Of a DNA stretch of 64,000 bases, positions 30,977 through 42,330 are shown one piece after another. Source of the stretch: Marsupella aquatica (taxonomy: Eukaryota; Marchantiophyta); NCBI GenBank assembly GCA_973895155.1, contig OZ316899.1, forward strand, positions 11,718,001 to 11,782,000. The letters are read 5' to 3'. The notes under the pieces are model-generated. The model made no database searches. It was given only the letters and a program-made list of their open reading frames with translations, and was not told the DNA's origin. How positions within the stretch are numbered: the stretch's first letter is position 1; the number at the start of each line of letters is the position of its first letter. Position numbers and translations under genes: made by a program.

Positions 30977-33900
30977 GGCTTAAGGACTTCTAAGCCTTTG
31001 TGTTGTCCGCCTCCAGTCCGGATCTGATGATACAGGTATCCAACCCGGACTCGCAACCACTATCCTCAGCTGACACCTCGTGCACAACTTGTATAATGCG
31101 TTCCCAGCCAAGCATTCTGTACTCGTATACAAGATTCATGATTAAAACAGAATTCTCAACATACAATCTTGGTTTTACACGAAGGAAATGATGGGGAAAA
31201 GACTTTACTTCAGAATCCGTCATACACATATACATGGTGACTCGATTTCCTCTGAATAAACAGGCCCAACGGCAGGGAGGCGTACACTACAACAGACCCC
31301 GGCTCCGCACTCGCCTGGCGAGATTAGTCGTACCCTCACTCCTTGGTGCTCTTTTATTCACAAAGGCTAGGACTCCCCGCACATCCTTTGGATATCTGGT
31401 TCTAAACTTAAAATACCCCTTGCCTCTACCGAGGGGGTGCACTAAATACTAACTAAGAGTCATGGCCTGGAATGGCCACATGCTCAAATATACTCTATCC
31501 TAAATGCTGCTAATTGTCAGGCCACAAAATGGCGTGCTTATTCTAAGATTTATGCTAAAGGAAGGTTGGTTAGATAGGACAGCGTCGCTAACTAGTTTCG
31601 GTGCTTGTCCTTAGCGTCTGACTTTCCTGACTAAACCTAACTCTCTTCTAAACTTGCCATGCCGCTAATGTCTAGCACGCTTGACAGACCCGCCCAAGTT
31701 GGACTTGGAGCAGCCATCCCGCTATCTCCTTAGCCAGTCGGCGTCCTACTTGAGTATCCGAACTTGGTCCAGGAGAGACTCATTCTCTTGCTTCACCGCA
31801 TCCGTCTCCTCCATGGCCTCCCTGACACGCCTTTTCCAATTGTTGGGCGTCACTTGTTAGTTGCGCCACCAGTTGGTCTTGCTTAGTGGCTTCTTGTAGA
31901 AGCCATGCCACTTTTGCTTTTAGGGCGTCCACCTCAGCTGCATCTCTCTGGGTCTGATCGTCGGCCTCCTCCACGTCTTTCTGCCAGATGACGGCTTGCC
32001 CCTTCAAGTTGTCAATCTGGGTCCGAAGCCGTGAGATATTGGCGTCCTTTCCAACTCTGGCTTGCACGACCAAGGCTATCTTGGCTTCTGCGTCGGTGAT
32101 CTAGGTCATAGTGGTCGCAAGTTGAGACCGGAGAAGTTGCAGCTGGGTTGCTTGGTTTGAGGCTTCATCTAATAGTTTGGTTGCCTCAACACGATACTGC
32201 TCAATCTTTGCTATGGCTTCAACCTGAGCATGCCTTGCTTTCACCACCGCCGCCAGCTCTTGGCCGAAGAAGTAAGCCACCCTGCGGGCCATGATCTCCC
32301 CCATATCTTGACCAACTTGTTGGGAGAAGTCGCCCAACAACCCATTCAAATACGTGCCTGGTGCAAAGAGTTTCGGGTTCACCAGGTTGTGCCCACTTGG
32401 GTTAGGGCAAGGACAGACCTTGACTTGGGCAGAGGCCGGAGTGATTACGTCCAGACCCGGGGTGACAAGGGTAGAGGGAGAGAGGTCTCCCGAAGGGAAA
32501 GGGGAACCCACCTGTACGAGTGCGGAGGGTACTGGGGTTTCCTCCGGGATCATGGCCTCTGGTCCGGGGCCAGCTTCAACCTGATCAACTGTGATTGCAC
32601 GGGCCTGGTTTTGGGCGTCCTAGGTTGTGATGACTGCCGAGTCCGGCACAGAAGAAGGGGGCCCAATAGTTGTCTATGGGGTTGGGGTGGACACCATAGG
32701 CGCTAGACTCCGGGCTTCAGGTTGGGGTCGCCTTTCCTGAGCCGGAAAGACCCACCTGACTGGGGTGAGTTTGGGCTCATTGTACTGGGGAAGGGTTTGG
32801 CGGTCAAAGCAAGCATACCACTCAATGATAATTTTGATGTGGCTTGCCAAGTACGCCTTCCCCCTGAGGTACAAGGTCTTCCATCGTCGTTCCATCTCCT
32901 TGTGGAACTTCTTGACAAAGAAAGAAGCCCACTTCCTAGGTCGGTAGTTCTTGACCTGAATCACTTGGGCAGCGGATATCAATCTCACCCCGCGGCTCCA
33001 TCATGTGGAGAGCATACCTCTGGAACTCTAGCCACTCCACTATCTCCGGGATGAGGCATGTCCTCATCAGAAAGCCGTTGTCCACCAAACCCTTGGGTGG
33101 GAAGCTGGAGGATTGGTACTTGGCTCCCTTGCCCCCTGGCGTCCACGATTCTACCTAATTTTCTCCTTCGGGTAGGCAGAAGATCAGTTTAAGCTATGCT
33201 TCGTTCAGGGACATCACTTGTCCGTGCACACGGGTTAGTTGACGGGCCTCGTCAAAGTTTTAGATGAACTCTGTCATGTCTTGCCTGTAATACCTGCAAG
33301 TGTTCCAAGGGAGGGCGGCGAGGTGTTTGAACCCTTGGGTCTTGAGGTAACATGCATGTTTCGGGTGGAGAATGTTTTTATGGACATTCTCCCTCATGCA
33401 ATGCATGGTCAATTTGGCCACTGTGACGGTGGCCACGGGTGAGCCGGACACTGATGCCGGCTCCTTCCTCTTCTACCCTGAGATTGGTTCTAGGGGTGAC
33501 ACGTGGAGGGGGACATCTCCCCATCTTCTCTATCTGGCAGCGGTAGTGCTTCCGCCGTTAGAACTGGTGCCGGGGCTGCAACCATCACTGTGTCATCTAC
33601 TGGGACCGCCTCCTGGTTTCAGGCTTGCTGAGGGGTGGTGCGTTACCCATCCCGGGTTGATAGGTACCTGGTGGATTGCGGTGAAGGGTCGGGGCTTCCT
33701 CATCCTCTGAGCTGAGGTTGACCACATTTATTATAGACCGCACGCAAGCGGAGGGTGCGGCTGGTGGTGGGGAACGGCTTGAGGGAGGCAGAGGCGGCAT
33801 TTGAGCTTGACCGTTCCTGGGGAGTTTGGGTGTCACTGCCACTGGTGCCATGGGAGCAGGTGTTGAACCGTACATCAGGGTTGTGGTATGTCTAGGTTGG

Positions 33901-34117
33901 GCGAGTGCCTATGCTTTGGCAAAAATATCGTTGAAATGTTGCCGTTGCAGGTCGATGGTCCCCGGAATTTGGAAGACCTTGTTGGGGAGGCGGAGGATGG
34001 CTTCCTTGAAGCCAATGTACTTGTCTCCATTGAAGAAGAGTTTGGAGATCTCTTCGTCCTTACAATACTTGCTTTCAAAGGTGAGTCCAAAGTCACAGAT
34101 ATAGTGGGAACGGCCTA
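30977..34117 (-). mobile_element. Element B, minus-strand copy: LTR element without pol
   Basis: Read on the minus strand: gag-like gene about 34.10-31.78 kb, then an LTR-like end about 31.7-30.98 kb that matches 63.4-64.0 kb over hundreds of bases. It has abrupt borders with the MULE-C remnant on the left and with family A on the right, so it inserted into or between them. No reverse transcriptase or integrase is present, so it would need another element's enzymes (LARD or TRIM-like). No 5' LTR is visible at 34.1 kb. Confidence 0.6.
31780..34104 (-). pseudogene. Gag-like gene of element B, minus copy
   Basis: Order on the minus strand: FESKYCKDEEISKLFFNGD, then an LPNKVFQIPGTIDLQRQHFN block, a Pro-rich stretch, VVNLSSEDEEAP (SUMO-interacting-like), HLAALPWNTCRYYRQDM, NGFLMRTCLIPEIV, KKFHKEMERRWKTLYLRGKA, a Thr/Pro-rich linker, and a long coiled-coil (LLGDFSQQVGQDMGEIMARR to about 31.8 kb). 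Matching segments occur in order at 60.8-63.4 kb. Stops and frameshifts separate the parts; one TAG (AKA-stop-ALAQ) suits a CAG ancestor. Family unknown. Confidence 0.55.
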
Positions 34118-35720
34118 GCAGACGGACTCAGCATTTGAAATGCTTCTCAATGGAATATCTCCGCGGATTGGTATCAGCAAGAAAATCAGTGTAAGCCTGT
34201 GGACTAAATCCTCACAATATTCTTGATGATGATCTCGGGTAAGTAAAGTTGATGTCTTATGCAGAAGATCATCTAAGACATCAATTAAGTGTCTCTCATC
34301 ACACTCCAGCATGTCAGTCATTTTATTGACAAGAGTAGAATAGTGTTCAGCAGAATGACCTGGGGAGGCAGATAGTGTCTGTTAAAGCTCTAACCTGGGT
34401 GATGCATCATTTTCCTCCATTGGTTCAGCTTCAGTAATATTTGTAACCCTAATATTGGAGGTGGGTCGAAATAGCTCCATCACCTCAGGATAGAATTGAG
34501 TAGGACCTTGGGTTGGAGAGTATGGAGAGTTGGGACTACTAGGTTCAGGCAGAGTCACAGAGGCTGCTCTTAACCTCTCAATAGAGTCAACTATCTCCTC
34601 AGGTTCACAGATCAATAAGTTGCTTAACTTATCAATAATTTGCTGATTAGATTCTACTCTCAGTTCATCAGCCGTTGGTTTGCTGAACATGAAGGGTCTC
34701 TTGCGGGATCTCATAGAAGGGGTCAAGCTGTCTACAGATAAATTTTGAGTTGGGGCTGTAGGTGAGCGAAGAGTAATAGGGACAGAGATGTCAACTACAG
34801 GTACATGCGGTGGGGGAACCTCTGGTTCGGATGTATACTCATTGAGATTGGAATTGAGGGGGGTGTAAAGTCTTCTATCCTGATTGAGAGAAAGGGGATA
34901 GAGGGTTATCAGGAATTGGTGAAGAGGTACTTTTGGGTTCCACAAGTGGTTCTCCCTGGGTAAGAGGGGTAACCTCTGGTTCAACTTCATCAGCATCTTC
35001 TCCTTCAGTATCCTTGTGTCCTGATTCACTAAGATCAAATTCATCAAGCAGTCTGATCCGCTCCTCTTGTTTGCCTGGAAGTAAGCAATTCCCATGAAAG
35101 TATAATTGGCAAAGATAAGCAGGGAGAGTAGTGAACTCATCCATTTTCACCTTCTTTACTTGAGATAAAATAACCTGTCTTAGCAACAAGGCCCAATTGA
35201 TCTTAGCAACTCCCTTCCAACTTGCCACAATAGTATTGGCAAGTGACACAGGTATCATATGTGGCCGAATGGGATGGAGAATTGGAATCAAAAACTCTAA
35301 AATGATTTTAAGAGTATAATCGGTGCACTGGTCCATTTTCCATCCATGGCGAACGTTTCAAGTTCTAGAAAAATAAGGCCTCGCAGTCTCTCCTTGTTGT
35401 GAGTGAAGGCTGTCACCTTCGGCGGGACAGCCGAAAGCATCAGCAACAAATTGCAGAGTCCAAAATTCTGGATTTGCCCGAGCAGTTCCCACCATACCAA
35501 CTTTGATTCGTGCCCCATCACTGAAATCCTTCAGAAAACTTAATGAAGTTACGGACCAAGGCAGAGTGAGCAATTTACTCAGGTGCATGACCGCCAGTGC
35601 TTCCTTCAAAACGTGCAAGTTTCTTTCCATCGTAGGGTATGTGACAGGGACAGCCTTAGGTAAGGGAACTCCTCTCGCAGTCATCTCTCCCCCTTCGTCT
35701 GCCATAGTAACAAGGAACAA
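34118..35720 (-). pseudogene. Family A gag-like gene, minus-strand copy
   Basis: N-terminal exon at 35720-35358: MADEGGEMTARGVPLPKAVP, then FLKDFSDGARIKVGMVGTAR and LQFVADAFGCPAEG, the best-preserved version of the family. Then YTLKIILEFLIPILHPIRP, WALLLRQVILSQVKKVKMDE and an acidic stretch (34875-35336). Then LICEPEEIVDSIERLRAAS and SSPNSPYSPTQGP (34382-35140), and MLECDERHLIDVLDDLLHK to 34115. It is truncated by element B, so the final Pro/Ser tract is missing. It is an inverted relative of 26.9-28.8 kb. Confidence 0.6.
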
Positions 35721-35764
35721 GGCGTTGTCACCAACTATCGATCCGAAGAGATCAATGCCAAGTG

Positions 35765-35900
35765 ATCCACCGTTGCGCTTTCACTCTGTTGCGCCCTTAC
35801 GCCTTTGCTCCAAAATGCTGTTGCGCGGTTGCGCTGTTGCGCTTTTCCCCCGAAACGCCGTTGCGCTTTTATGCCAAAACGCTCTTTGTAACGGACGGTC
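35765..35900. repeat. GTTGCGC-rich short repeats
   Basis: At least six TTGCGC words (GTTGCGCTTT, GTTGCGCGGTTGCGCTG, GCCGTTGCGC) lie just upstream of the family A start. Similar TGCGC/GCGCTTATGCG words stand in front of the plus copy (26.6-26.85 kb), so they may be a feature of the family A 5' region. I see no gene from here to 36.76 kb. Confidence 0.55.
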
Positions 35901-36765
35901 AAACTTGGCAGCATCAATGTTCCTTCCGTGCTTCAAAAACATCGATAGTAGTTTCTTCTGGCTCGTCTCACCCCTACTTAGTTATTCAGGGTATTATCCA
36001 CTAACCTGCCTAACTTAAGTCTTAACCTTACTTATATCTAAAAGTAGATTAATTGGCTATGTTTAATCTATTTCTAACTACAAATTTTTCATTATTTCTA
36101 AGTTTCTAATTTAGACAGCTATTACATTCATAACCGCGAACACAGCAACAAAAGCGGCCCGAACATCGAGCGCTACCTCGAACACTTCCGATCAAACAGA
36201 AGAACCTATCAAATCCCACATAGTTCTACTGCCCTAAGCGCAAACTACAACTGCCTTTTGGACCTGTAACACGTAGAGGACTTACACACAAATTACTGAC
36301 CAAACGATATGGGTACAAAGTCTATGTGACAACCCACTTAAACATTTTTTTTAACAGACTACAATAACTTTACACTAACATATAGCTTGGAGGAAATGGT
36401 AACACTCTTTTCCCCTACAAGAAAGGAAAGGGGGTTTTAATGAGGTTACATTTCCCTCCCTAAATATAAACCTTTCAATGACTAGGACATATTACACATC
36501 AGAGTAGGTTTTTTAGATGGTTGCAACATTACCCCGGGTCATGTTTCACCCAAGGGGGAGTGTTATAACCCATACCTAAACCTACCCTACCTAGGGTTAA
36601 ACCTACTGCAGTTAGGCCAAATCCAACCGCCTAACTACCTAGCCACCATAGGAGCTATATGTAATGTTGGGATGATGAATGAAGGTATTAGTTGTTCCAC
36701 ACCTTACAACACTGAGGAGTCTAAACAAGCATAAGTGACTTCCAGATTTCTGTTTCTTCTAGCTT

Positions 36766-37675
36766 CAAAATGTCATCCACAAACTCACCTAGGGCATCCA
36801 TTAAAGATCCAGTGATCTCATTTTTCAAAACACACGGTGTAGAAGGAGACTTCTCATGCTATTTTCAGATTTCTTCTATTGCTATTTTCTCAGCACTTCT
36901 AGACCACACCTTCCGACATGGATGGTTGTGCACCCCCATATGGATTGCAAGGCGAGACATGTGCTTTGCAGTGTTAGCCTCTATCAAAACTTGCGGGTAC
37001 ATATAAAACATTTTTGCAGGACACAATTCAACACAAAATGGAACTTGAAGGCAATAGCGACAAACAATTCTGCCAGCATCGATCAACCTCCCGGGACAAT
37101 GTTGACCAGAGAGCTTGGGGGTCCCATCCCATGCAGTACAATTTCTGCCTTGAGTCCTAGTGTAAAACTCACATGCTCTATTTCAACATTTGAGAGAACC
37201 ACTACAACTGACTTTCCTGAACTCCCACATCTTCTTCGGGAGGACATTAGCTGAAGTAGGGAAAATTCTAGTCCATAGATAGCAGTCCTTGGATCGGTCC
37301 ATGTTTCGCAGACGATCCCCTTTGGAGCCGACACCTTCAACAGGTGGAAGCTCAAATATGGTATTCCCATTGTACACCACAGGTAAGCATTCAACCTGCT
37401 CGTGCCTGAATGACTCGGACCTAACAAAGCGGGATAACTCACTTTGTCCGGTTGACTTCAACAAGGCATCAAGTGCGCTTCTTTTGTGCACAACCGGAAC
37501 ACAATGAGTCCACAACATCAGACCTCTCCAACACAGTCAATACAAGGGATACCTGGGGCATCAATGAAGTGGTCCTGCCGCCCTCTTTTTTAATCTCAAT
37601 GGCCTTTAAAATGGGTGGGGATTCATTCTCAGAGAGTTCAGCGTTGGATGTCAGGTCAATCACCTCGTGAGACAC
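36766..37675 (-). pseudogene. MULE-C: N-terminal part of a Mutator-like transposase
   Basis: Minus strand from 37675: SHEVIDLTSNAELSENES (SUMO-interacting-like), then VECLPVVYNGNTIFELPPVE and CYLWTRIFPTSANVLPK, matching MULE-B EVYDGDNVFELPPF and CYMWSRLIETGANIG. Next, EIEHVSFTLGLKAEIV in another frame, and IVCRYCLQVPFCVELCPAKM then MGVHNHP, the C-x2-C ... H-x-H WRKY/GCM1-like zinc fold. It stops near 36.87 kb; the remainder of the transposase is replaced by family A and element B, and its C-terminal end reappears at 30.84-30.97 kb. It is divergent from the ParB/methyltransferase gene at 39.0 kb, as MULE-A is from copy 1. Confidence 0.65.
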
Positions 37676-38169
37676 CTGAGGCCTCTCCGCCTTGACCTAA
37701 ACGATCTCCCTTACTTCAATGAAAATCAAGTACTCGACGCAAAATTTGAGATGCCAAAAAATTTCCCCTGCTTCAGAATCAAATGTGCGGGCCCATTGTT
37801 CAACGTTCTGACACTCAAAATATGTTTCCTCGTCACATCAAATCTTCCACACAGTTAATTATCACTAATGCGTTTGTCCATGTCAAAAATGGACATAGGG
37901 ATCGTCACAACATCACCTGTTTTCAAGCACGTGATTCAAATAACGCGATACATTGTAACTTTGCAGAGAGAACCTACTACTTTAACTCATGAGACTTGGT
38001 AAAATAAAGGTTGATTGAATGTTTGAGAATTTAATCTTAATCCATGTCTCAAACGTTAAGAGCTGACGAGAGGTTTTTTTCCCATTCTAGAAACAACAAA
38101 ACCATCAAATTGGCGGCTAGTTATTGTTGAATCAATTATTTTGTCGTTACTGCCAACGAGGTGAAATAG

Positions 38170-38611
38170 TAGCGCCTGGCGCTAGCATTATCCATAGTTA
38201 AAAATGCAAAAAATTGATCCACTTAGGCAAAAAATATCCATTATTTTGGGAGAAAATACGGGTACCATCTTAATAGTGTCAGGCGCTATTAAAATATTTA
38301 ATGAATAAAACCATCCTTTTAAGTTCAAATATGTCAGTTTTTTGGACGTTTTACACTAGCGCCTGGCGCTAGTATTGAAATCTATCAATTTCATCTCTAT
38401 TTGAGACTATCTTAATAATAGCGCCAAGCGCTATCATTAAATCGATAGAAATATCCTAGACTAACGGTCATTGTTAACGGTAACTTTGCCACTTCGGTTA
38501 TCCTATTTATGACATTTTTGAAGTGTCTCCGTACTAGCGCCAGGCGCTATTATTAAAATGTTTCATTTGAATCTATATTTTAGTCTATCATAATAATAGC
38601 GCCAGACGCTA
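38170..38611. repeat. Cluster of six GCGC palindromes between MULE-C and ParB/methyltransferase copy 2
   Basis: Copies lie at 38170 (TAGCGCCTGGCGCTA, perfect), 38274 (TAGTGTCAGGCGCTA), 38357 (perfect), 38419 (TAGCGCCAAGCGCTA), 38535 (TAGCGCCAGGCGCTA, perfect) and 38597 (TAGCGCCAGACGCTA). Spacing is 62-116 bp. The intervening DNA is AT-rich and includes a repeated TTAACGGTAACTTTG (about 38473 and 38652). It is the divergent promoter interval of the two genes. No gene lies in 37.68-39.0 kb. Confidence 0.9.
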
Positions 38612-39170
38612 ATATTAGCTTGCTGCAAAATGATCATATTAACGGTCTTTTTTAACGGTAACTTTGACCATTTACCGTTCAAATTTATGACCACTTCCAT
38701 GATATATTTGTATAGCGGTACATATAAATGAGTTATAAAGTGACAAGTGTTTATCTTTAGTTTGTCTGCTTTGGATCCTCGTGCTTTTCCATGCGTACTT
38801 GTCACACTTGTCGGTCTGCGAGATAGTATATCAGATAAGATCTCCTTGCAAGATTGCCGTCCTTGATCGTTAGAACAACCTCTGAGCAAGTAGTTTGGGT
38901 CATGATCAATCATTTGTCCTTATCTGTATAGCAACACAAGAAACGTTGCATCACCCGAAAAACATGTTGCGCTGCAGGTTGTGCGTGTGTTTGTGTCTTA
39001 AACAACCATGGAGAATCATTCTCCTGGCCATTCTGAAACATCCAAGTCCTTGTTCTCTAGATCGGTTTATACACGGAGAGTCACTCGTTTGTCTGCGTTG
39101 AACTCTTTGCGAAACATTAGTCAGGCAATTCCAAAGCCAAAACAAGGCCTCATGGAGTCTTATAGAGATT

Positions 39171-39683
39171 TTGTTATGGAGGACGGGGGTGAGGGAGTTC
39201 TATCCATGGATGTTGTCATCGCCAAATACGCAATGTCATTTAGGAGTAGATTTCCAAGGGGAGAAGAGAGAGTTGCCGCATATCCCTCTTTGCCGCCTTG
39301 TTCACATGGAAGTCGTTTGGACTTTACAGAAAAATAGTGCATCTATCGACAAGCTCAAGGATTCATTTCGGAGCTCTGGGTACAATTCTTCAATTGGGAT
39401 GCGGTTTTATGTCCAGCCAGCAGATTTAGAAGGAGTCCTTCAATTGTGCACGCCTGAAATTTGGGAGACCTAGGATGCTGTTTGGGTTGCTCAGAACAAC
39501 TTGTTTGAAGCAAAATGTGCTGCTAATCTAGACTTCCACATCTTGAAGGATAAGATGTTTTGTGTCTTTGACGGGAATCATCGACTCTACTCGTGGACTC
39601 AAGAAACAAATGAGAACCCAGACAATATCAAGTACCATCCGCGTGTTCAATGCACTATCTTGAGATTGAGGTTCTCTAGTTGA
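39171..39683 (+). CDS. Copy 2, ParB/Srx-like exon region
   Basis: Reads HIPLCRLVHMEVVWTLQKNS, keeping the Trp lost in copy 1, then KLKDSFRSSGYNSSIGM (ParB helix) and, after TAG at 39471, FHILKDKMFCVFDGNHRLYS, the V-x-D-G-N-H-R-L ParB box. The frame then breaks near 39660. Copy 1 shows the intact order. Confidence 0.6.
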
Positions 39684-39783
39684 GCTTGAAGCGGCTATGC
39701 ACACGGTGAACTAGTAAGTCATCCTTTAGTTGCATAAACGCTTTTAAATTTGATGGATTGCAATTGATTTTTGCAAGGTTGGT

Positions 39784-39798
39784 TAGCGCCAGGCGCTA
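39784..39798. repeat. GCGC palindrome in intron 1 of copy 2
   Basis: Perfect TAGCGCCAGGCGCTA, 24 bp before the TTTCAG acceptor. This is the same intron and nearly the same distance from the acceptor as in copy 1. Confidence 0.9.
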
Positions 39799-40564
39799 TT
39801 AATTTACGGTATCTCTTTCAGGTTAGGGCAAGCAGTGGTGGAACCGTTGTGGATTCTTGATGCTGATAGAATCAAACGGATTCTAACACATGACCTAGAC
39901 GCCTACAAGCTGATCATTGACCCTACCAGCTTCAAGCAATTTCAGATTATTTGTGCCAAGACAAGAAAGGGGTCGTGGTATACCAAGCAGATGCCATTGG
40001 AACCATTGGTTTACATCTTGTGTGAAAACAAGATTAAGTTGTATTCCCTTCAATTTAAGCTTGACTTGGCTGTTGCTACAAGTCAAGGTTGCCTATAGTC
40101 ACCTGAAGAGATCGGTAAGCAATATGCTGCCATGATGAAGGAGGCAACAAAGGAGTGGAGCATAAAGACATCCAAGATTACCCCCTTAATTAGCCCTGAG
40201 TTTGGTGATTTTCTGTCAACTTGTGCAGAAATGTACATACTTATAGAGAGGAACAAATGGGAAAAGAAGTCAGACTCTGTAGTCTATACGATGGACTGCG
40301 TGCGTCTGTTCACTGCTGTCTCTTATTTGGATCCAAAGCTGCAATGTACCCTTCTTGTTGCTCACTATACCCCCGAGCTCAGAAAACAGTTTTCCACCCC
40401 CCGAGTGTTAATGATGACCCTGTTAAACAATGGTGTCATACTTGGCATATGTGGAGTTGGGTGGAAGGAATTGCAATTGGAATGTTACAGACATCTCTTT
40501 GGCAAGTCCAGTCAATCCTACCTACTGACCGTCTGGCGATAGGAGGAGTGGATACTTTGAGGCT

Positions 40565-41041
40565 TTGGTTGTAAACATCACCAATGATTTCAAGACATAC
40601 GGTGAAACAGTGAAGGCAAAGTTTTTTAGCACAATTTGGCAGTCCAAGTATGGGGACAAGGAAGACTATACCATTCGCAACCATAAGCAAGCAAAGAGAT
40701 ATCTCTATCGCTTCTACATGGCGATGGAGACCAGTTCTCCTGAGTATTTTTGGGCTTACCCTCCTGCATTCCAGAAATGGTCCATTCTTGAGGGGGATGC
40801 TTTTAGCAAAGTTTACTCAATGTACCCTACCAAAGGGGACTTTCCCCGGCGTGACATTTCACAGTGGGAGATAACCCATTGTCCGTGGTATCTTGATACA
40901 GATAAGTGGGACACCCCTTTCGATGAAGCTGAAAAGGATGCCTTTCTGAAATTGTCAAAGTCTTTAGTGCCTAGAAAAGTTCTTTATGAAATGAAACAAG
41001 GTTTATCGGAAGATGTGGATGCCTCGTCCACCGAGCTGTAG
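40565..41041 (+). CDS. Copy 2, conserved second half of the middle region
   Basis: A 158-codon open stretch: ITNDFKTYGETVKAKFFSTI, KQAKRYLYRFYMAMETSSPE, SKVYSMYPTKGDFPRRDIS and HCPWYLDTDKWDTPFDEAEK, ending at a TAG where copy 1 has CAG. It is collinear with copy 1 at 13019-13500. It is one of the best-conserved parts of the fusion, which argues that this unrecognised domain mattered functionally. Confidence 0.55.
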   Translation: MVVNITNDFKTYGETVKAKFFSTIWQSKYGDKEDYTIRNHKQAKRYLYRFYMAMETSSPEYFWAYPPAFQKWSILEGDAFSKVYSMYPTKGDFPRRDISQWEITHCPWYLDTDKWDTPFDEAEKDAFLKLSKSLVPRKVLYEMKQGLSEDVDASSTEL

Positions 41042-41276
41042 AAACATTGCAAAACATAAGTCCTGCATGTAGACAAGAGTCAAAAACCTTGGGCGAAAGC
41101 AAAAGTAGACACGGGAGTAACCAGCCCATCCACGAGATCTGGGAAGAAACGTGAGATTCTTCTATTTTTCATTGGCATTATGTATTTCCCTGTTATTGTT
41201 TAGAGATTTCAGTGACTTTTGGTTAGCACCATAGATATTGTTGTCTCCTTATTGATTGCTTTTGGTGAATTTTGGT

Positions 41277-41291
41277 TAGCGCCCAACGCTG
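41277..41291. repeat. GCGC palindrome in intron 2 of copy 2
   Basis: TAGCGCCCAACGCTG. A related TTAGCACC word is at 41223. It occupies the same intron as the copy 1 palindrome at 13686. Confidence 0.75.
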
Positions 41292-41339
41292 GTTGTATTT
41301 AGATCGTAAGCTTTGCAACTTTTCAATATTTGTTTTAGG

Positions 41340-41967
41340 TGGACAAAAATTGGATGGAGAAGAAACACAAGATGCAAAGACGACGGTCACTCCTGACGTC
41401 TCTGAAGCAGATACGGGGGAACAATATGTCCTTGATGAACAAACTCCTCCCAACATGGAGAAGATGGTGCGACCCGCAGATGCCACCAGCACAAAGAAAG
41501 AAAAAAAATCTTTGGATCATGGATTTTCCTCTCGGGATTCGGTCGCTTCTACTAGTGTTCAACGAGATGTTGGACAATTCAAATCTAAAACCTCTAGGCA
41601 TGTTTTTGTGGAGTCTAGCGTGATGGACTTCTTTGATAGTGTATTCACAAAAGAGCATAAACTGGCATGGGTGTCAAATGTGGAGAAGTGGGGGAAAGAC
41701 CTTGTCTTGCTTGGTCTCAAGGAGAAAGGAGTCATAAGAGGAGGAAAGATGAGATCATTTGGAGTTGATGCAGGATTTGTTGACCTCCCAACTGGACTCC
41801 GCCCATCTATTCTAGAGAAGAAGTCTCCAAAGTGGAATTCCCCACATCACCAAATTGTTGGGTCATTCTTTCGTGCAATGGACCCCTTTCTAGCCGATGA
41901 TGGGTTATTGGCAATATTGCACACCGGCGAATATGACCAGATCTTGCAAGTCATTGCCGCGAGCTAG
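41340..41967 (+). CDS. Copy 2, N-terminal half of the methyltransferase-like domain
   Basis: GGQKLDGEETQDAKTTV starts the exon after the TTTTAG acceptor. It continues DVGQFKSKTSRHVFVESS, FGVDAGFVDLPTGLRPS and FFRAMDPFLADDGLLAILH. DLPTG stands where DPPY is expected, a little closer to the enzyme consensus than IYIPTG in copy 1. The TAG at 41965 aligns with CAG in copy 1. Confidence 0.6.
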
Positions 41968-42124
41968 GAGTCCAAAAAGTTTCAGTGTGTCAAAACCCTG
42001 AACGTGATTATGGGAGTTCCAATGTACATGGCCCGAAGTGATTGTTAGGTAATTTCCCACCCAATGAGAAGGTTGTTTCCAAAACTGTATTGATATGCCC
42101 TTCACTCGATGTGCTGATCTTTAC

Positions 42125-42190
42125 TAGCGTCGGGCGCTATCCAAAACTTCCTTACCTTTGTGGGCTCTACTTTGTTAGCGTCGGGCGCTA
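42125..42190. repeat. Two GCGC palindromes in intron 3 of copy 2
   Basis: TAGCGTCGGGCGCTA at 42125-42139 and again at 42176-42190, within an approximately 51-bp local duplication (CTATCCAAAA, CTTACCTTTGTGGGCT). A third, decayed copy (TTAGTGCTGGGTC) is near 42237. Confidence 0.85.
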
Positions 42191-42330
42191 TCCAAAAATG
42201 TATTGATATACCCTTACCTTTGTGGGCTGTACTTTGTTAGTGCTGGGTCTTCCCTTGATTCTAGGGACTGCATTTTGCTAGTGTCTGCATCTTTACAAAT
42301 AATTTATTAATTGTTTGGGTCTTTCACAGG

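Noticed and set aside
31300-31325. CTCGCCTGGCGAG palindrome in the element B LTR as a family member
   Set aside because: The arms differ from TAGCGCC/GGCGCTA, and the matching site in the other LTR copy is not palindromic.
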